Source of the DNA: Aquimonas sp964586455
GTDB lineage: Bacteria; Pseudomonadota; Gammaproteobacteria; Xanthomonadales; Xanthomonadaceae
DNA length: 64,000 nucleotides
Assembly (NCBI GenBank): GCA_964586455.1
Contig: CAZPHV010000006.1
Location: 1-64,000 of the forward strand
Direction of reading: 5' to 3'
Part shown: positions 1 through 8,773 of the stretch, in pieces
Layout of the letters: the number at the start of each line of letters is the position of its first letter
How positions within the stretch are numbered: position 1 is the first letter of the stretch
The notes under the pieces: generated by a model
Databases searched by the model: none
What the model was told of the DNA's origin: nothing
Seen by the model: the letters and a program-made list of their open reading frames with translations, nothing else
Translations under genes and position numbers: made by a program

Positions 1-1
1 G

Positions 2-190
2 TCTTTGCTCCCCGGAACGGTCAGCGGCGAGACGTTTTATGCCTCGGACATTACCGGCGCGACCGCGCTGCCCATGTCGGCACAGTCAACCTCGGCCTCC
101 GGCGGCAGCCAGCCGCACGAGAACTGCATGCCGACGCTGACGGTGCAGTACTGCATCGCCACCCAGGGCATCTTCCCCACGCAGTCCTGA
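2..190 (+). CDS. Tail Collar domain protein, C-terminal end (partial)
   Basis: The reading frame is open at the left edge and stops at 190, so only the last 62 or so residues are seen. Its end (PHENCMPTLTVQYCIATQGIFPTQS region) parallels that of the next gene (PHQNQQPYLGVNFCIALQGIYP), so the two are tandem paralogues of the phage Tail Collar / microcystin-dependent protein family. Both end in the family's N-C/F-x-IA-x-QG-IFP signature. In Lysobacterales such genes usually stand in tandem on the chromosome away from any prophage; the exact role is unknown. The first residues and true start lie outside the window. Confidence 0.8.
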   Translation, partial: SLLPGTVSGETFYASDITGATALPMSAQSTSASGGSQPHENCMPTLTVQYCIATQGIFPTQS

Positions 191-296
191 TTGTCGCGCC
201 CATTCGCACGCTGATTTCACGGCGCCATCCCGGCGCAGCCGCCGCGCGACCGCATCCGCGAGTCCGCGCAGCACACCTCACTGGAGGACCCATCTC

Positions 297-836
297 GTGA
301 CGCAACCCTTTATCGGCGAAATCCAGATGTTCGGCTTCAACTTCAACCCGCGTGGGTGGGCGTTCGCGAACGGCGCGACTCTGCCGATCTCTCAGAACAC
401 CGCCCTTTTCTCGCTCATCGGCGTGGTCTACGGCGGCAACGGCCAGACCACATTCCAGCTGCCCAACTTCGCCGCGCGTGCGGGCTGTCAGCAAGGCAAT
501 GGCCCGGGCCTGAGCCCGCGCAGCCTCGGCCAGACCTTCGGGGTCAACACGGTCGCGCTGACCAGTGCTCAGATACCAGCGCACAGCCACGCCATCAACG
601 CGTTTCTGCCAGCGGATGCCGCGAACCGCGCGAGCTCGCCGGTGGCGAACGGCGGACTGTCGCAGCCCAGCAGCACCGCGAACAGGCCGTTCGTTTCCAG
701 CGCGCCGAATACCACCTTCGCCCCGAACATGATCCAGCCCAGCCAGGGTGGCGGGCAGCCGCACCAGAACCAGCAGCCTTACCTTGGGGTGAACTTCTGC
801 ATCGCCCTGCAGGGCATCTACCCGTCGTTCCCCTGA
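297..836 (+). CDS. Tail Collar domain protein (microcystin-dependent protein family)
   Basis: A 179-residue protein. Residues 1-60 are a clear Tail Collar domain: MTQPFIGEI start, GWAFANGATLPISQNTALF, then VVYGGNGQTTFQLPNF. The middle is a Ser/Ala/Asn-rich low-complexity stretch and the end is NFCIALQGIYPSFP. The GTG start at 297 follows a GGAGG at 283-287, a good ribosome site. It lies 106 bases after its paralogue and just before an acetyltransferase gene. No capsid, tail-tube or baseplate genes are nearby, so this is a stand-alone cassette, not a visible prophage. Role unknown; domain-based name only. Confidence 0.88.
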   Translation: MTQPFIGEIQMFGFNFNPRGWAFANGATLPISQNTALFSLIGVVYGGNGQTTFQLPNFAARAGCQQGNGPGLSPRSLGQTFGVNTVALTSAQIPAHSHAINAFLPADAANRASSPVANGGLSQPSSTANRPFVSSAPNTTFAPNMIQPSQGGGQPHQNQQPYLGVNFCIALQGIYPSFP

Positions 837-841
837 TCGGC

Positions 842-1447
842 GTGGCGAAGCCGACCGTGCCCCCTTCGCATGCTGGGGTGTCATTTCCGGCTCAGCGCAT
901 CGTTCGCGATGATCTGATCGAACCCGCGCTCGCTGAGCGGCGCGGGCTTTCGCTGCGGGCCGCGCGCGATGAGGATTTGCCATGGTTGCGCGACCTGTAT
1001 GCCAGTACCCGCGCCGAGGAAATGGCTCCCGTGCCGTGGCCGGACGCCGCAAAGCGCGCATTTCTGGATCAACAGTTCGATCTGCAGCACCGCCATTTCC
1101 TCAGCCACTTTCCCGGCGCTGACTTCTGGCTGGTGGAGTCTGCGCAAGGGCCTATCGGACGCCTGTACCGTGACAGCTCGGCGCTGCCCGGCGGCGATGC
1201 GGACGACCTGATCATCGACATCTGCTTCCTGCCGAGTTGGCGTAGCCAGGGCCTGGGCGGAAGCCTGCTGCGCGCCGCGCAGGGCTCAGCGTCAGCTCGC
1301 GGGCGCGGCGTCAGGCTGCATGTTCAGGTGCACAACAGTCGGGCCTTGGCTCTCTATCGCCGGCTTGGGTTCGTCGTCTGCGGAAGTTCCGATATCGGCA
1401 GTGACTCACATTTCGAGATGCGGTGGCCCGGAAGCCGGCTCAGTTGA
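842..1447 (+). CDS. GNAT family N-acetyltransferase of the tail-collar cassette
   Basis: About 200 residues. The GNAT fold is shown by LSLRAARDEDLPWLRDLY near the start, a DLIIDICFLPSWRSQGLGGSLL acetyl-CoA loop (the R/Q-x-x-G-x-G/A type), and NSRALALYRRLGF near the end. It would transfer an acetyl group to an unknown amine. The start is uncertain: GTG at 842 comes six bases after the tail-collar stop, and GTG at 857 or 878 are alternatives. Acetyltransferases of this kind often follow tail-collar genes in Lysobacterales, suggesting joint function. Its stop overlaps the convergent DUF6916 gene by eight bases. Confidence 0.82.
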   Translation: MAKPTVPPSHAGVSFPAQRIVRDDLIEPALAERRGLSLRAARDEDLPWLRDLYASTRAEEMAPVPWPDAAKRAFLDQQFDLQHRHFLSHFPGADFWLVESAQGPIGRLYRDSSALPGGDADDLIIDICFLPSWRSQGLGGSLLRAAQGSASARGRGVRLHVQVHNSRALALYRRLGFVVCGSSDIGSDSHFEMRWPGSRLS

Positions 1448-1730
1448 ACACAGCCTGATACACGAAGCCGTCGCGGTTCTGGGCAATCGGCGTCACGAAG
1501 ATGCCCAGCTCGCCCAGACGCGGATGGCTCATTCGGTAGATCTGCTGCGGAAACACGATCGCCGAGGTATTGAGGAACAGCAGTGAGAATGGCGCGCGCG
1601 CCGCGTCGGCACGGCGCTGAGGCAGCGGCGCGGCCTCAACCAGAACGAAATCCAAGGTGCTGTCGCCCAAACTCGCTTTGAAGGTCTCGTTCAAGCATCC
1701 GGCGAAATGCTGCAGGCTGAGCAGGTCCAT
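1440..1730 (-). CDS. DUF6916-type small protein
   Basis: A 96-residue protein starting MDLLSLQHFAGCLNETF. It has the pattern I associate with DUF6916: an N-terminal F-x-L segment, a central LVEAAPLP followed by PFSLLFLNTSAIVFPQQIYRMSHP, and a LGIFVTPIAQ...GFVYQAVFN end. No signal peptide or membrane segment is seen. The upstream GAAGAAG can serve as ribosome site. It lies 27 bases downstream of the Tat-exported protein on the same strand, so the two are probably co-transcribed, convergent to the tail-collar genes. Function unknown; family assignment is from remembered pattern. Confidence 0.75.
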   Translation of the reverse strand: MDLLSLQHFAGCLNETFKASLGDSTLDFVLVEAAPLPQRRADAARAPFSLLFLNTSAIVFPQQIYRMSHPRLGELGIFVTPIAQNRDGFVYQAVFN

Positions 1731-1757
1731 AGTCTTCTTCCGCGAAACAAGAGGTGA

Positions 1758-2369
1758 TCAGACCAGGGCTTCCACGCGAAAGCCCAGCACGTCGACATCG
1801 ACCGGACGGCCCAGTGGCCGCAGCGGATCACCGCTGTGCACCCATTGACCCGCAGCTGCTGCCGAACCGTCCATGCGAGGGCCGACCAGAAGGTAGTGAC
1901 CGGGGCTCAGCAGGCCATCGATTGCGCCGGTCAGCGCACAGGACTCCGTGCGGGTGGATTCGGCCAGAACATACTCCAGCTCCAGACGCCGCAGCGTTGC
2001 CCTGCCGGCCACGAAGCGCGCGCTGGACGTTTGCGTTCGCAGCGGCCCGGAGCCGCCCATCTGCCAGGCTGTGAACCGCGCGGACTGACGCTCGGCCAGA
2101 TCAAACATCGCGTGCAGGCTGAGCTCGGTGACAACTGCACCGCCCTGCGCGGGATGCAGGCCGTCGATAGTGACGCTCAGCTCAGCCTCGCTGCAGCCTG
2201 GCGCGCAGGCCTGATGCACAGGTCGCCAACGTGCTCCTGTATCGGCCGATGGAGTCCACAACAGCTGCCAGCGCGATTGCGTGCGCGCGGCAAGCACGGG
2301 CCCGGCAAACGACAGCAAGGACGTACCCGCCATCAGACTGGCAGATTGGATAAAGCCGCGACGCTCCAT
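1758..2369 (-). CDS. Tat-exported hypothetical protein of the tail-collar cassette
   Basis: A 203-residue protein whose N-terminus, MERRGFIQSASLMAGTSLL, is a twin-arginine signal (R-R-x-F) followed by a hydrophobic stretch and an AxA-like cleavage site near residue 28. Export as a folded periplasmic or extracellular protein is therefore likely. The mature part has no motif I recognise. It contains repeated beta-like segments and one Cys pair region (CAPGC near residue 58). The ATG at 2369 has AGGGG about eight bases upstream. The DUF6916 gene follows closely. Role unknown. Confidence 0.7.
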   Translation of the reverse strand: MERRGFIQSASLMAGTSLLSFAGPVLAARTQSRWQLLWTPSADTGARWRPVHQACAPGCSEAELSVTIDGLHPAQGGAVVTELSLHAMFDLAERQSARFTAWQMGGSGPLRTQTSSARFVAGRATLRRLELEYVLAESTRTESCALTGAIDGLLSPGHYLLVGPRMDGSAAAAGQWVHSGDPLRPLGRPVDVDVLGFRVEALV

Positions 2370-2518
2370 GGATTAACCCCTGTAGGTTGACTGCTTGCTG
2401 CACGAAACCAGCGCAGCCGGCGACCAGTTCCCCGACTGGCCGCGGCAAGAATAGCGTGAGTTCCCCAGTTGCGCGCATCGGGCCCGCCGGGCGCCGGCAA
2501 GCGATTCCGATTGAGGCT

Positions 2519-4777
2519 TCAGAACCCCCAGCGCAGCTTGGCCAGTATCTGATTGGCCGTCTGGTTGGCGCGACTGCGGTCGAACAAACGACTCAGGCCC
2601 ACGCTCTCGTCGTCTTCGCCGAAGTATTCCCCGCCCCGGCTCATCACCAGGTAGAACTCGCGCTGCGGGCCGAATTCGTAGCGGTAGCGGATCTGCGCGG
2701 CCAGCGTGCCCAAGCTGAAGTCGGATGGCGCGGCCGCCGCATTCAAGCCGCCCGCCTGGACCGCGTAGCCGGCAAGCGCCTCGGCACGCAGGCCAACATA
2801 CTGGGCGCGCAAGCGCAGCTCATGCCCTGCGGCCGGGAACCATTCCAGAGTCCAGTCGAACTCCGCCTGGCGGCGCGCGTACCGACCCAGTCGGTTGTCG
2901 CCATCCCAGATCAGCCAGTCGCTGCTGTCCGTCAGGAAGACGCCCAAGGCGGTGCTGAAGCGCTCGCCGAAGAACCAGGTCGGGGTGAATTCGAAGAAGC
3001 GCGTCCATCCCGAAAGACCCTCCTGTTCGACGCCCAGATCGGTTTCAAAGCGCCACACACCGAGACGCGGACTTGCGTAGTACACACCGGCCTGGTGCTG
3101 CGCAGGAAGGCGCACGTCGCCGTTGCCGCGCAACACCCGGTCGTCGCTGAAGGGCGTGCGCAGCAGCGAATAGGCAGTCAGCTCGGAAGCATTTCTGAAA
3201 GCCCAGCGGTGCGACAACTCCCAGCCGCCGTAGATGCGATCGCCCGCGCCATTGCGCCGCCACAACAGTTCGGTCTCCCAGGCCGAATTGCGCACGCTGG
3301 ACGTTTCTGCCCACGCGCGGCGATACCACGTGTATTCCGCGCGCAGCTCGGACATGTCGGCGCGACGCAGGAAGCCCAGATCGTTCACCTGCAGATCGCG
3401 ACCGTAGCGGCTGAACTCGTACTCCTGCCGGAAGCGCGGGCTGACAGCGTGGTCCATGCGCAGCCAAAGCAGTCGGCCGTCGCGATCGCCCTGCCCTGCT
3501 TCGTCCACCAGGCTTTGGCCTGCAGCGCCTCGCAGCTGCATGCCCTCCACCGGTCGCCACAACGCGTCGACCACACCCACCCGAGCTTCGCGGTCAAGGC
3601 TCGGGCGCAGGGTCTCGGTGACCGTGGCGCCATACTCTCCACTGCCGCCACGCCAGCGCGCGCGCAGCACGCGGAAATCGCGCCCGCGGGCGTCAACCGG
3701 GTCGGCCTCGCTGGCCAACAGCGTGCCCACGTCGAACGCTCCGAAAGCGCCGGTGTATTTGAATGCGCCGTCGACATCGCTGATGCCCTCGGGGCCGCTG
3801 TCAGGCCGCGCACCGATACGCCGCGTATTGACCAGCAGCGCGCCATTGCCCAGTGGCACATCAAACAGGGCCTGGTTCTCGGTGAAGAAGGGCCGCTTCT
3901 CGCCGAAGAACACCTCAAGCGCGCTGAAGTCGACCACCAGCGCATCGCTTTCGACTTGACCGAAGTCCGGTGCCAGCGCGGCGTTCAGCCGGTGCGGGCC
4001 GCGTGCGAGGTAGAGATCGGCGCCCACGCGCGTCTCGGTGGTGCGCAGAAGGCGATCGTTCGACACCGCGACATAGGGCACCACGTCGAGACGCAGATCG
4101 CTGCGGGCATCCACCTGCATCCTGGCCATGTCGGCGACAAAGGTCGGGTGTTCGAAGTCGTAGTGCGGGTGCGAGAAACGCAGACCGCGCTGCTCGATCA
4201 CCCGCGACAGGTAGACCCCGATGGTGGTGCGGCCGTCTTCGATGCGACCCAGCGGGGCGATGCCCCAGGGCAGGCGCACCTCGACGCTCCAGCCCTTGGC
4301 ATCTTCAGCCACGGCCTGTTCCCAGACGCCGTCCCAATCGTACTTGTAGCTGTTCTGACCGGTAATGATCGCGTCCTGGATGCCGCCGCTGATGCTGATG
4401 GTGAACTCGTAGGCGGTGCTGCCCTCGCCTTCGAAGTCGATAATCAGATTGATGCGATCGGCGCGCGCCTGCGCATCGCGCCGGGTCGGGTGCCGCGTGC
4501 GGGTGAACTCGGCCGGCTGCTCTGCGCGGATGCCGAAGTACAAGCCGTCCTCACGCGAAAGCACGCGCACCTCCGTGCGCACGGGCGGCTGCTCGCGGGT
4601 CAGCGGCTGCACCGTGCGGAAGTCGTCGATGCGCAGGGCCTGCGCCCACTCGGGCTCGTCCAGACGGCCGTCAAGCTGGATGCCCGCGGCTGCCGCAGCG
4701 GGCAAGGCCAGCGCCTGCAGCAGCACGATCACGGCTAGCGAAGCGGTGGCAACGGCGGCGGAAGAAAGGAAGCGCAT
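2519..4777 (-). CDS. DUF5916 / carbohydrate-binding family 9-like outer-membrane protein
   Basis: A 752-residue exported protein. The chosen ATG at 4777 begins MRFLSSAAVATASLAV, a standard signal peptide ending near AAAAAG. Residues 25-230 form a CBM9-like sandwich (GIQLDGRLDEPEWAQA). After that comes the family hallmark ALAPDFGQVESDALVVDF, then FFGEKRPFFTEN. The rest is rich in alternating beta strands and ends in KLRWGF, with a terminal aromatic typical of an outer-membrane barrel. The role of the family is unknown, though it is often found beside TonB receptors and secreted hydrolases. It stands alone here, separated from the next gene by 84 bases. Confidence 0.85.
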   Translation of the reverse strand: MRFLSSAAVATASLAVIVLLQALALPAAAAAGIQLDGRLDEPEWAQALRIDDFRTVQPLTREQPPVRTEVRVLSREDGLYFGIRAEQPAEFTRTRHPTRRDAQARADRINLIIDFEGEGSTAYEFTISISGGIQDAIITGQNSYKYDWDGVWEQAVAEDAKGWSVEVRLPWGIAPLGRIEDGRTTIGVYLSRVIEQRGLRFSHPHYDFEHPTFVADMARMQVDARSDLRLDVVPYVAVSNDRLLRTTETRVGADLYLARGPHRLNAALAPDFGQVESDALVVDFSALEVFFGEKRPFFTENQALFDVPLGNGALLVNTRRIGARPDSGPEGISDVDGAFKYTGAFGAFDVGTLLASEADPVDARGRDFRVLRARWRGGSGEYGATVTETLRPSLDREARVGVVDALWRPVEGMQLRGAAGQSLVDEAGQGDRDGRLLWLRMDHAVSPRFRQEYEFSRYGRDLQVNDLGFLRRADMSELRAEYTWYRRAWAETSSVRNSAWETELLWRRNGAGDRIYGGWELSHRWAFRNASELTAYSLLRTPFSDDRVLRGNGDVRLPAQHQAGVYYASPRLGVWRFETDLGVEQEGLSGWTRFFEFTPTWFFGERFSTALGVFLTDSSDWLIWDGDNRLGRYARRQAEFDWTLEWFPAAGHELRLRAQYVGLRAEALAGYAVQAGGLNAAAAPSDFSLGTLAAQIRYRYEFGPQREFYLVMSRGGEYFGEDDESVGLSRLFDRSRANQTANQILAKLRWGF

Positions 4778-4861
4778 GCGGGCGTGGGCTTGAGGGCGCG
4801 CAAGCATAGGTGAAGGGCGGGTCGAGACGACCCGCCGAAGGTCACGCAGGCGAGTAGGCGT

Positions 4862-7090
4862 TCAGGGTTCGAAGCCGTTGGCGAACAGTTCGCCCTCGCG
4901 GCCGCTCACCGACACGCTGATGGAGCGCGTCGCGCTGAGCGCGCCGCCCGAGCCGGTGTTGCCGAGGTCATTGATGCCCAGTGTCAGGCTGACCGACGCC
5001 GGGCCGGTGGGCGAGGCGGTGAAGCGCACCGGTGTTGTCGCCACGAAATTGTTGATGGCGGACAGGGTGCCCGACAGCGTCAGACTGCCGGTGCCCGAGC
5101 CGCTGACGGTGACACCTGCGCCGCTGCTGGCGCTGAAGCTCCCCGACCCGGCGCTGTAGCTCGCCTGCACGCCGATGCCGCCGCCCGGAGAGTCCACATC
5201 GGCGTAGCTGACCCCGCTCAATGCAGCAGATACGCCGGCCTGCACGGCCAGCGAAGCCGGTGCATTGAGGGTAGGTGCGTCGTTGACCGCAGACAGAGAA
5301 AGCGTGACCGAACGGGAGGCGGGCGCGGCGACGCCGTCGCTGACCGAAACGCCTAGCGTGACGCTGCCGTTCGCGTTGAGAGCCGACAGATAGCTGAGGC
5401 GTCCATCGGCGATGAAGGCATTCAGGGCCGAGGGGCTGCCGGTCAGGGTGCGGGCACTGACGCTACCGCCGACGCTGACGCCGTTTGCGCTGCTGGCGCT
5501 GAGCGTGCCGGCAGGGACCGAGAAAGTCGCGACCAGGCTGGCACTGTCCGGATCGGCGAAGCTGATTGCGGTCAGCGCGAGCGGCGTGTCCTCACTGCCG
5601 GCGATGCTGGGCGGGGCCGTGATCGTGGGCGCCTGATTGCTGCTGATGGGCGCAACGCAGGCCGCTGGCTGGCTGGCCAGGCGCGCATTGAGCTGGGTGA
5701 CATGGGTGGGGTGCAGCTCGGTCGATACGCCGCAGTTCAGTCCATTGAGATGGCAGTAGGACATCAGCGTGCCCTGCGGCGCCAGCGGCGACTCCGCGCC
5801 AGTCGGACAGGTCTGCGGGCCGGCGTAGCAGCCAATGCCGGACTCGCCGTTGAAACAACGGTCGATGGTGCCGGTGGCCGCCTCGGCGCCGGTCGAGGCA
5901 TTGGCGCAGTGCGTATGGCGCGCGCCGAGGTTGTGGCCAAGCTCATGGGCAACCACGTAGGCATCCTGTGCCCCACCGAAACTCGGGTTCCAGAACACCC
6001 GGGTGACGCTGTAATGGCCAAACACCTGGGTGCCGGCGCTGCCCTTGGCATCGCAATAGCTGCCGCCGGTCAGCAGCCAGGCAATACCCGAGGAACTGTT
6101 CTGGCTCGAACCCTTACCCGAGAGCTTCAGCGCGAAGGCTCGCGGCACGCTAGCCTGGTTGTCGCGCCACCAGGCACCGAACTCGTTCAAGGCCGCGCCA
6201 GTGGCCGAGCTGTCGGTGTTGGTGTACGGATCAGGCGTGGTTGAAGGCCTCAGGATCAGCGTGCCCTGCAGCAGCCGCAGCTGCAGCCCGTACTGGGCCG
6301 GGTCATCTTCGTAGATGGCATTCATGGCGGCCATCAAGGCCGCCACGTAGGCGGTAGCGCTGGCGGTGTTGTTGCTGAACTTCTTCTGCAGCAGTTCGTT
6401 GTCGGTATCGATCGCCAGGGTGACCTGGCGAGTCGCCGCCTTGGGCGCGAAGGACTGCAGGGAGAGGCGCTGCGCCGGCGTCGCCGGTGCGCCGAATAGA
6501 GCGGCAGCCTCGCCAGCGCGCAGCGGCTGCGCCGTGGAGGCGTCCTGCTTGCCAAGGGGGTCGCTCGGGGAGCTCATGTCGCCGACGCAGGCGGCGTCGC
6601 GCAGAGAGCCGTCCGGCAGCGGCTGCTCCATGTCGCTGGCCTCCAGCGCCAGGCCGACATCGCTGCGGGAACCGCTGAGCGCATACATGCGCCCGCCCAG
6701 CAGCAGCAGGCCCTCGGCCTCGGACGTCTTGGGATCCAGGCTCAGCGACATGCGCTGGCCGGCGCTGGGCTCGGCGATGAAATGCAGGCGCGTATCGAGC
6801 GGCAGCTCGCGGTAGCCGTCCGCGGTCGCCTCCAGCACACGGGCATCGGGCGCGTAGACCTCGATACGGCGCAGGCGCAGCTCAACGGATTTCGGCGTCG
6901 CGTCGCCGCGCTGCGCGTCCGTGGCGCGCCAGTCCGACAGCAGGCGACGCTCGTCGCCGGGGTGGGCGGACAGCAGCGAATGCAGTTGCGCTTCGGCAAT
7001 CTGCAGGCGCGCGGACTGCGCCGCGCCAAGCGCAGGCAGCGAAGCGACAGCGAGCAGGAGGAGTCGGGACAAACGGCAGCGAGGAGCCAT
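4862..7090 (-). CDS. Secreted zinc metalloprotease (metzincin) with C-terminal repeats and FANGFEP tail
   Basis: 742 residues with a signal peptide (MAPRCRLSRLLLLAVASLPALGAA). The zinc site is HELGHNLGARH, with His382, Glu383, His386 and His392, followed by the Met-turn GTLMSYC. This is the metzincin arrangement, close to reprolysin/M12B or M72-like bacterial enzymes. After about residue 485 come cadherin-like/BIG-type repeats (APTITAPPSIAGSEDTPLAL, then NDAPTLNAP). The last residues are GELFANGFEP, the same tail as the propeller protein ending at 12213. It is probably secreted and degrades extracellular protein, with a propeptide before residue 200. Substrate unknown. Confidence 0.88.
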   Translation of the reverse strand: MAPRCRLSRLLLLAVASLPALGAAQSARLQIAEAQLHSLLSAHPGDERRLLSDWRATDAQRGDATPKSVELRLRRIEVYAPDARVLEATADGYRELPLDTRLHFIAEPSAGQRMSLSLDPKTSEAEGLLLLGGRMYALSGSRSDVGLALEASDMEQPLPDGSLRDAACVGDMSSPSDPLGKQDASTAQPLRAGEAAALFGAPATPAQRLSLQSFAPKAATRQVTLAIDTDNELLQKKFSNNTASATAYVAALMAAMNAIYEDDPAQYGLQLRLLQGTLILRPSTTPDPYTNTDSSATGAALNEFGAWWRDNQASVPRAFALKLSGKGSSQNSSSGIAWLLTGGSYCDAKGSAGTQVFGHYSVTRVFWNPSFGGAQDAYVVAHELGHNLGARHTHCANASTGAEAATGTIDRCFNGESGIGCYAGPQTCPTGAESPLAPQGTLMSYCHLNGLNCGVSTELHPTHVTQLNARLASQPAACVAPISSNQAPTITAPPSIAGSEDTPLALTAISFADPDSASLVATFSVPAGTLSASSANGVSVGGSVSARTLTGSPSALNAFIADGRLSYLSALNANGSVTLGVSVSDGVAAPASRSVTLSLSAVNDAPTLNAPASLAVQAGVSAALSGVSYADVDSPGGGIGVQASYSAGSGSFSASSGAGVTVSGSGTGSLTLSGTLSAINNFVATTPVRFTASPTGPASVSLTLGINDLGNTGSGGALSATRSISVSVSGREGELFANGFEP

Positions 7091-7391
7091 GGCGACTGCA
7101 CTGGAGAAGCAGCGCGGGGGCTGCGAACATCGGAAAGTCTAGCCAGATCGTCGCGGGCCATCCGTGACCGGTGTCCGCCGCACGGACGCCATCAGCTGCA
7201 GTAACCCTCGCGGCACGCCGCTGCAGTCCAGTCCAGTGAGCCCAAGGCTGCGCCTGGGCGGGCGAAGGGGATGCCGCGGGTGAGTCCCCCGGTCGGTACC
7301 GCGGTCCCGCGCGCACCAAGTCCGGATAGCCTCCACGGACGGCACGGGCCAGGGCGTGGATGTGCTCGGAGTGCGCGACATGATCGCTTGG
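7091..7391. other. Intergenic region without a supported gene
   Basis: About 300 bases between the start of the metalloprotease gene and the stop of the RraB-like gene, both on the minus strand. Short open frames here have poor starts and no recognisable product. The only structure I see is an imperfect hairpin around 7240-7259 (CCCAAGGC / GCCTGGG with a one-base bulge), which has no T tract. The protease promoter should lie in this stretch, but no convincing -35/-10 pair stands out. Confidence 0.5.
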
Positions 7392-7670
7392 CTACGGCAG
7401 CTCGCGATAGCGCGCGATCAGGATCCAGTCGCGGCCTTCGACGGAGCATCGCAACGTGTGCAAGAAGACCTCGGCGGGCAGCGAGCGGGCGAAGGCCAGC
7501 GCATCTTCCTCGCGATCGAAGTACGCGTTGAACTCAAGCTGGTGGCCGGGCGCCGCGTCCGGCGCGAAACACGGGTTGCCAGCAAAGGGCGGGAACCCAC
7601 GGTCGACCGGGGCGCCGGTACCAGCGCTGGCAGCGGCAGCAGCGCCGGACGTGGCAAGCAACCGAAGCAC
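7392..7670 (-). CDS. RraB-like small protein
   Basis: A 92-residue reading frame from GTG at 7670. The C-terminal half, EFNAYFDREEDALAFARSL then GRDWILIARYREL, follows the ferredoxin-like RraB pattern (regulator of RNase E activity: D-x-E-E-D-A ... G-x-x-W-x-L-x-A-x-R). The N-terminus is Ala/Gly-rich and the start is doubtful; translation may begin further in. It lies 66 bases downstream of the DUF2059 gene. If real it would be a small cytosolic protein, but an effect on RNase E is not shown by sequence. Only a moderate family match. Confidence 0.5.
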   Translation of the reverse strand: MLRLLATSGAAAAASAGTGAPVDRGFPPFAGNPCFAPDAAPGHQLEFNAYFDREEDALAFARSLPAEVFLHTLRCSVEGRDWILIARYRELP

Positions 7671-7736
7671 TCGGCGGGCGCCACGATGCAGCGGGTCTTC
7701 TCCGAGCTTGTGAAATCGACCAGCAGCGCTCGCGAA

Positions 7737-8255
7737 CTACTCGGCCGACTCGTCCGCACAGCAGCTACGCATGCGTTCGATCGCGCGAGCTTGAATGTCC
7801 TGCAGTCGCGGCGCCGCACGCTGCATCTGCTGGCCGACCATGCCCATGGTCTGCTCCATCACAATCGGCATTTTTCGGATCATCGTCTGGCCGAGCTCGG
7901 TGGAATAGAACTCGATCATGCCGCGCAGCTCCTGCTCGGTGAAACTGGCCTTGTAGATGGCGATGAAGTCAGGCTCCATGACCTCCCAGGCCATGTCCTC
8001 GACGAACACGTCGATCATTTCGGCCTGCATTTCGTCGAGTATGCGCGTCTGACCGGGCGAGAGTTGCGACAGATCAACTGCGTCCCCCATGGCCTGTCGG
8101 GTCACGGTTTCCAGCTGCGGCCGCATGCCATCGATCAGCTCTCGGCTGCGGGTGATCTCAAGCAGCTCGCGAACGGTGGCGTCAGACGGTGTCGCCTCCT
8201 GCGCGAACGCAGGCGTCACCAACACACACAGGACAAGCGTCAAGATTCTAAGCAT
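7737..8255 (-). CDS. DUF2059 domain exported protein
   Basis: 172 residues from ATG 8255 (MLRILTLVLCVLVTPAFAQ), a clear Sec signal peptide cut after AFA. The mature protein is mostly helical. The DUF2059 core is MEPDFIAIYKASFTEQELRGMIEFYSTELGQTMIRKMP, where the conserved Y-x-x-x-F-t-e-x-E-l and F-Y-x-S/T-x-x-G-x-x-h-x-x-k-h-P pattern is plain. A TTG nine bases upstream is in frame but lengthens the leader without benefit. The protein is periplasmic; the family has no known activity. A Cys pair near the end (RSCCADE) is unusual. Confidence 0.85.
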   Translation of the reverse strand: MLRILTLVLCVLVTPAFAQEATPSDATVRELLEITRSRELIDGMRPQLETVTRQAMGDAVDLSQLSPGQTRILDEMQAEMIDVFVEDMAWEVMEPDFIAIYKASFTEQELRGMIEFYSTELGQTMIRKMPIVMEQTMGMVGQQMQRAAPRLQDIQARAIERMRSCCADESAE

Positions 8256-8434
8256 GACAGGCAACCCAATATTCGGAAGGGCGACAGCCTAAGCCATCAG
8301 CGCCGGTTCTGGCAGAGGGCAAGCCTGGTCGGACTGCGGCGGCGCCAAAGCCTGTTCACTGAACTGGCCCTGGCGAGGACTGGCGGCCAGGGCGGACCCG
8401 AACGACGGCTGCATCGCCGCCGCGCCGCCCGCAA

Positions 8435-8773
8435 TCACGCCCCGCGCGAACTCGAAGGCAGCAACGCCGGCACCTTGCGCATCAGCAGCGCGACCAACTC
8501 GGGCTGCATGTATTCGAAGTCATCGGGAATGCCGAGACAGATCACGCGCGCCCGCTTGAGATGCGGCTTGAAGCGCTGCGTCAGGCGGCGCCGATGCACC
8601 TGCTCCATGACGAAAACGATGTCCGCCCATTCCAGCAGCTCCGGCGAGACCGGCACTTCGGCTTCGTTGCCCAACCCAGCGGAGGCCGTTTCAAGGCCAG
8701 GCCAGTCACTGAACACCTGCTCCGCGGTCGGGCTGCGCAGGCGGTTCTGGGTGCAGATGAAGAGCAGGTTCAT
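8435..8773 (-). CDS. Low-molecular-weight protein-tyrosine-phosphatase-like protein
   Basis: 112 residues. The P-loop is at the N-terminus: Cys7-TQNRL-Arg13-S, i.e. C-x5-R-S. A later IPDDFEYM gives the usual acid region. Low-molecular-weight phosphatases of about 150 residues are longer; this one belongs to a shorter branch with the form MNxLFxCxQNRLRSPTAE and WADxIFVMExxHR. It could dephosphorylate a tyrosine- or arginine-phosphorylated protein; no substrate is indicated. Its ATG overlaps the stop of the upstream membrane-protein gene (8770-8773, ATGA), so the two are translationally coupled. Confidence 0.85.
   Translation of the reverse strand: MNLLFICTQNRLRSPTAEQVFSDWPGLETASAGLGNEAEVPVSPELLEWADIVFVMEQVHRRRLTQRFKPHLKRARVICLGIPDDFEYMQPELVALLMRKVPALLPSSSRGA

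Noticed and set aside
2..836. Prophage at the left end
   Set aside because: Only tail-collar domains are present; no integrase, capsid, terminase or tail-tube genes, and a known stand-alone context exists.
2387..4738. 783-residue plus-strand open frame opposite the DUF5916 gene
   Set aside because: It is the complement of a strongly coding high-GC gene with a signal peptide and barrel; no domain, start site or conserved motif is seen on the plus strand.
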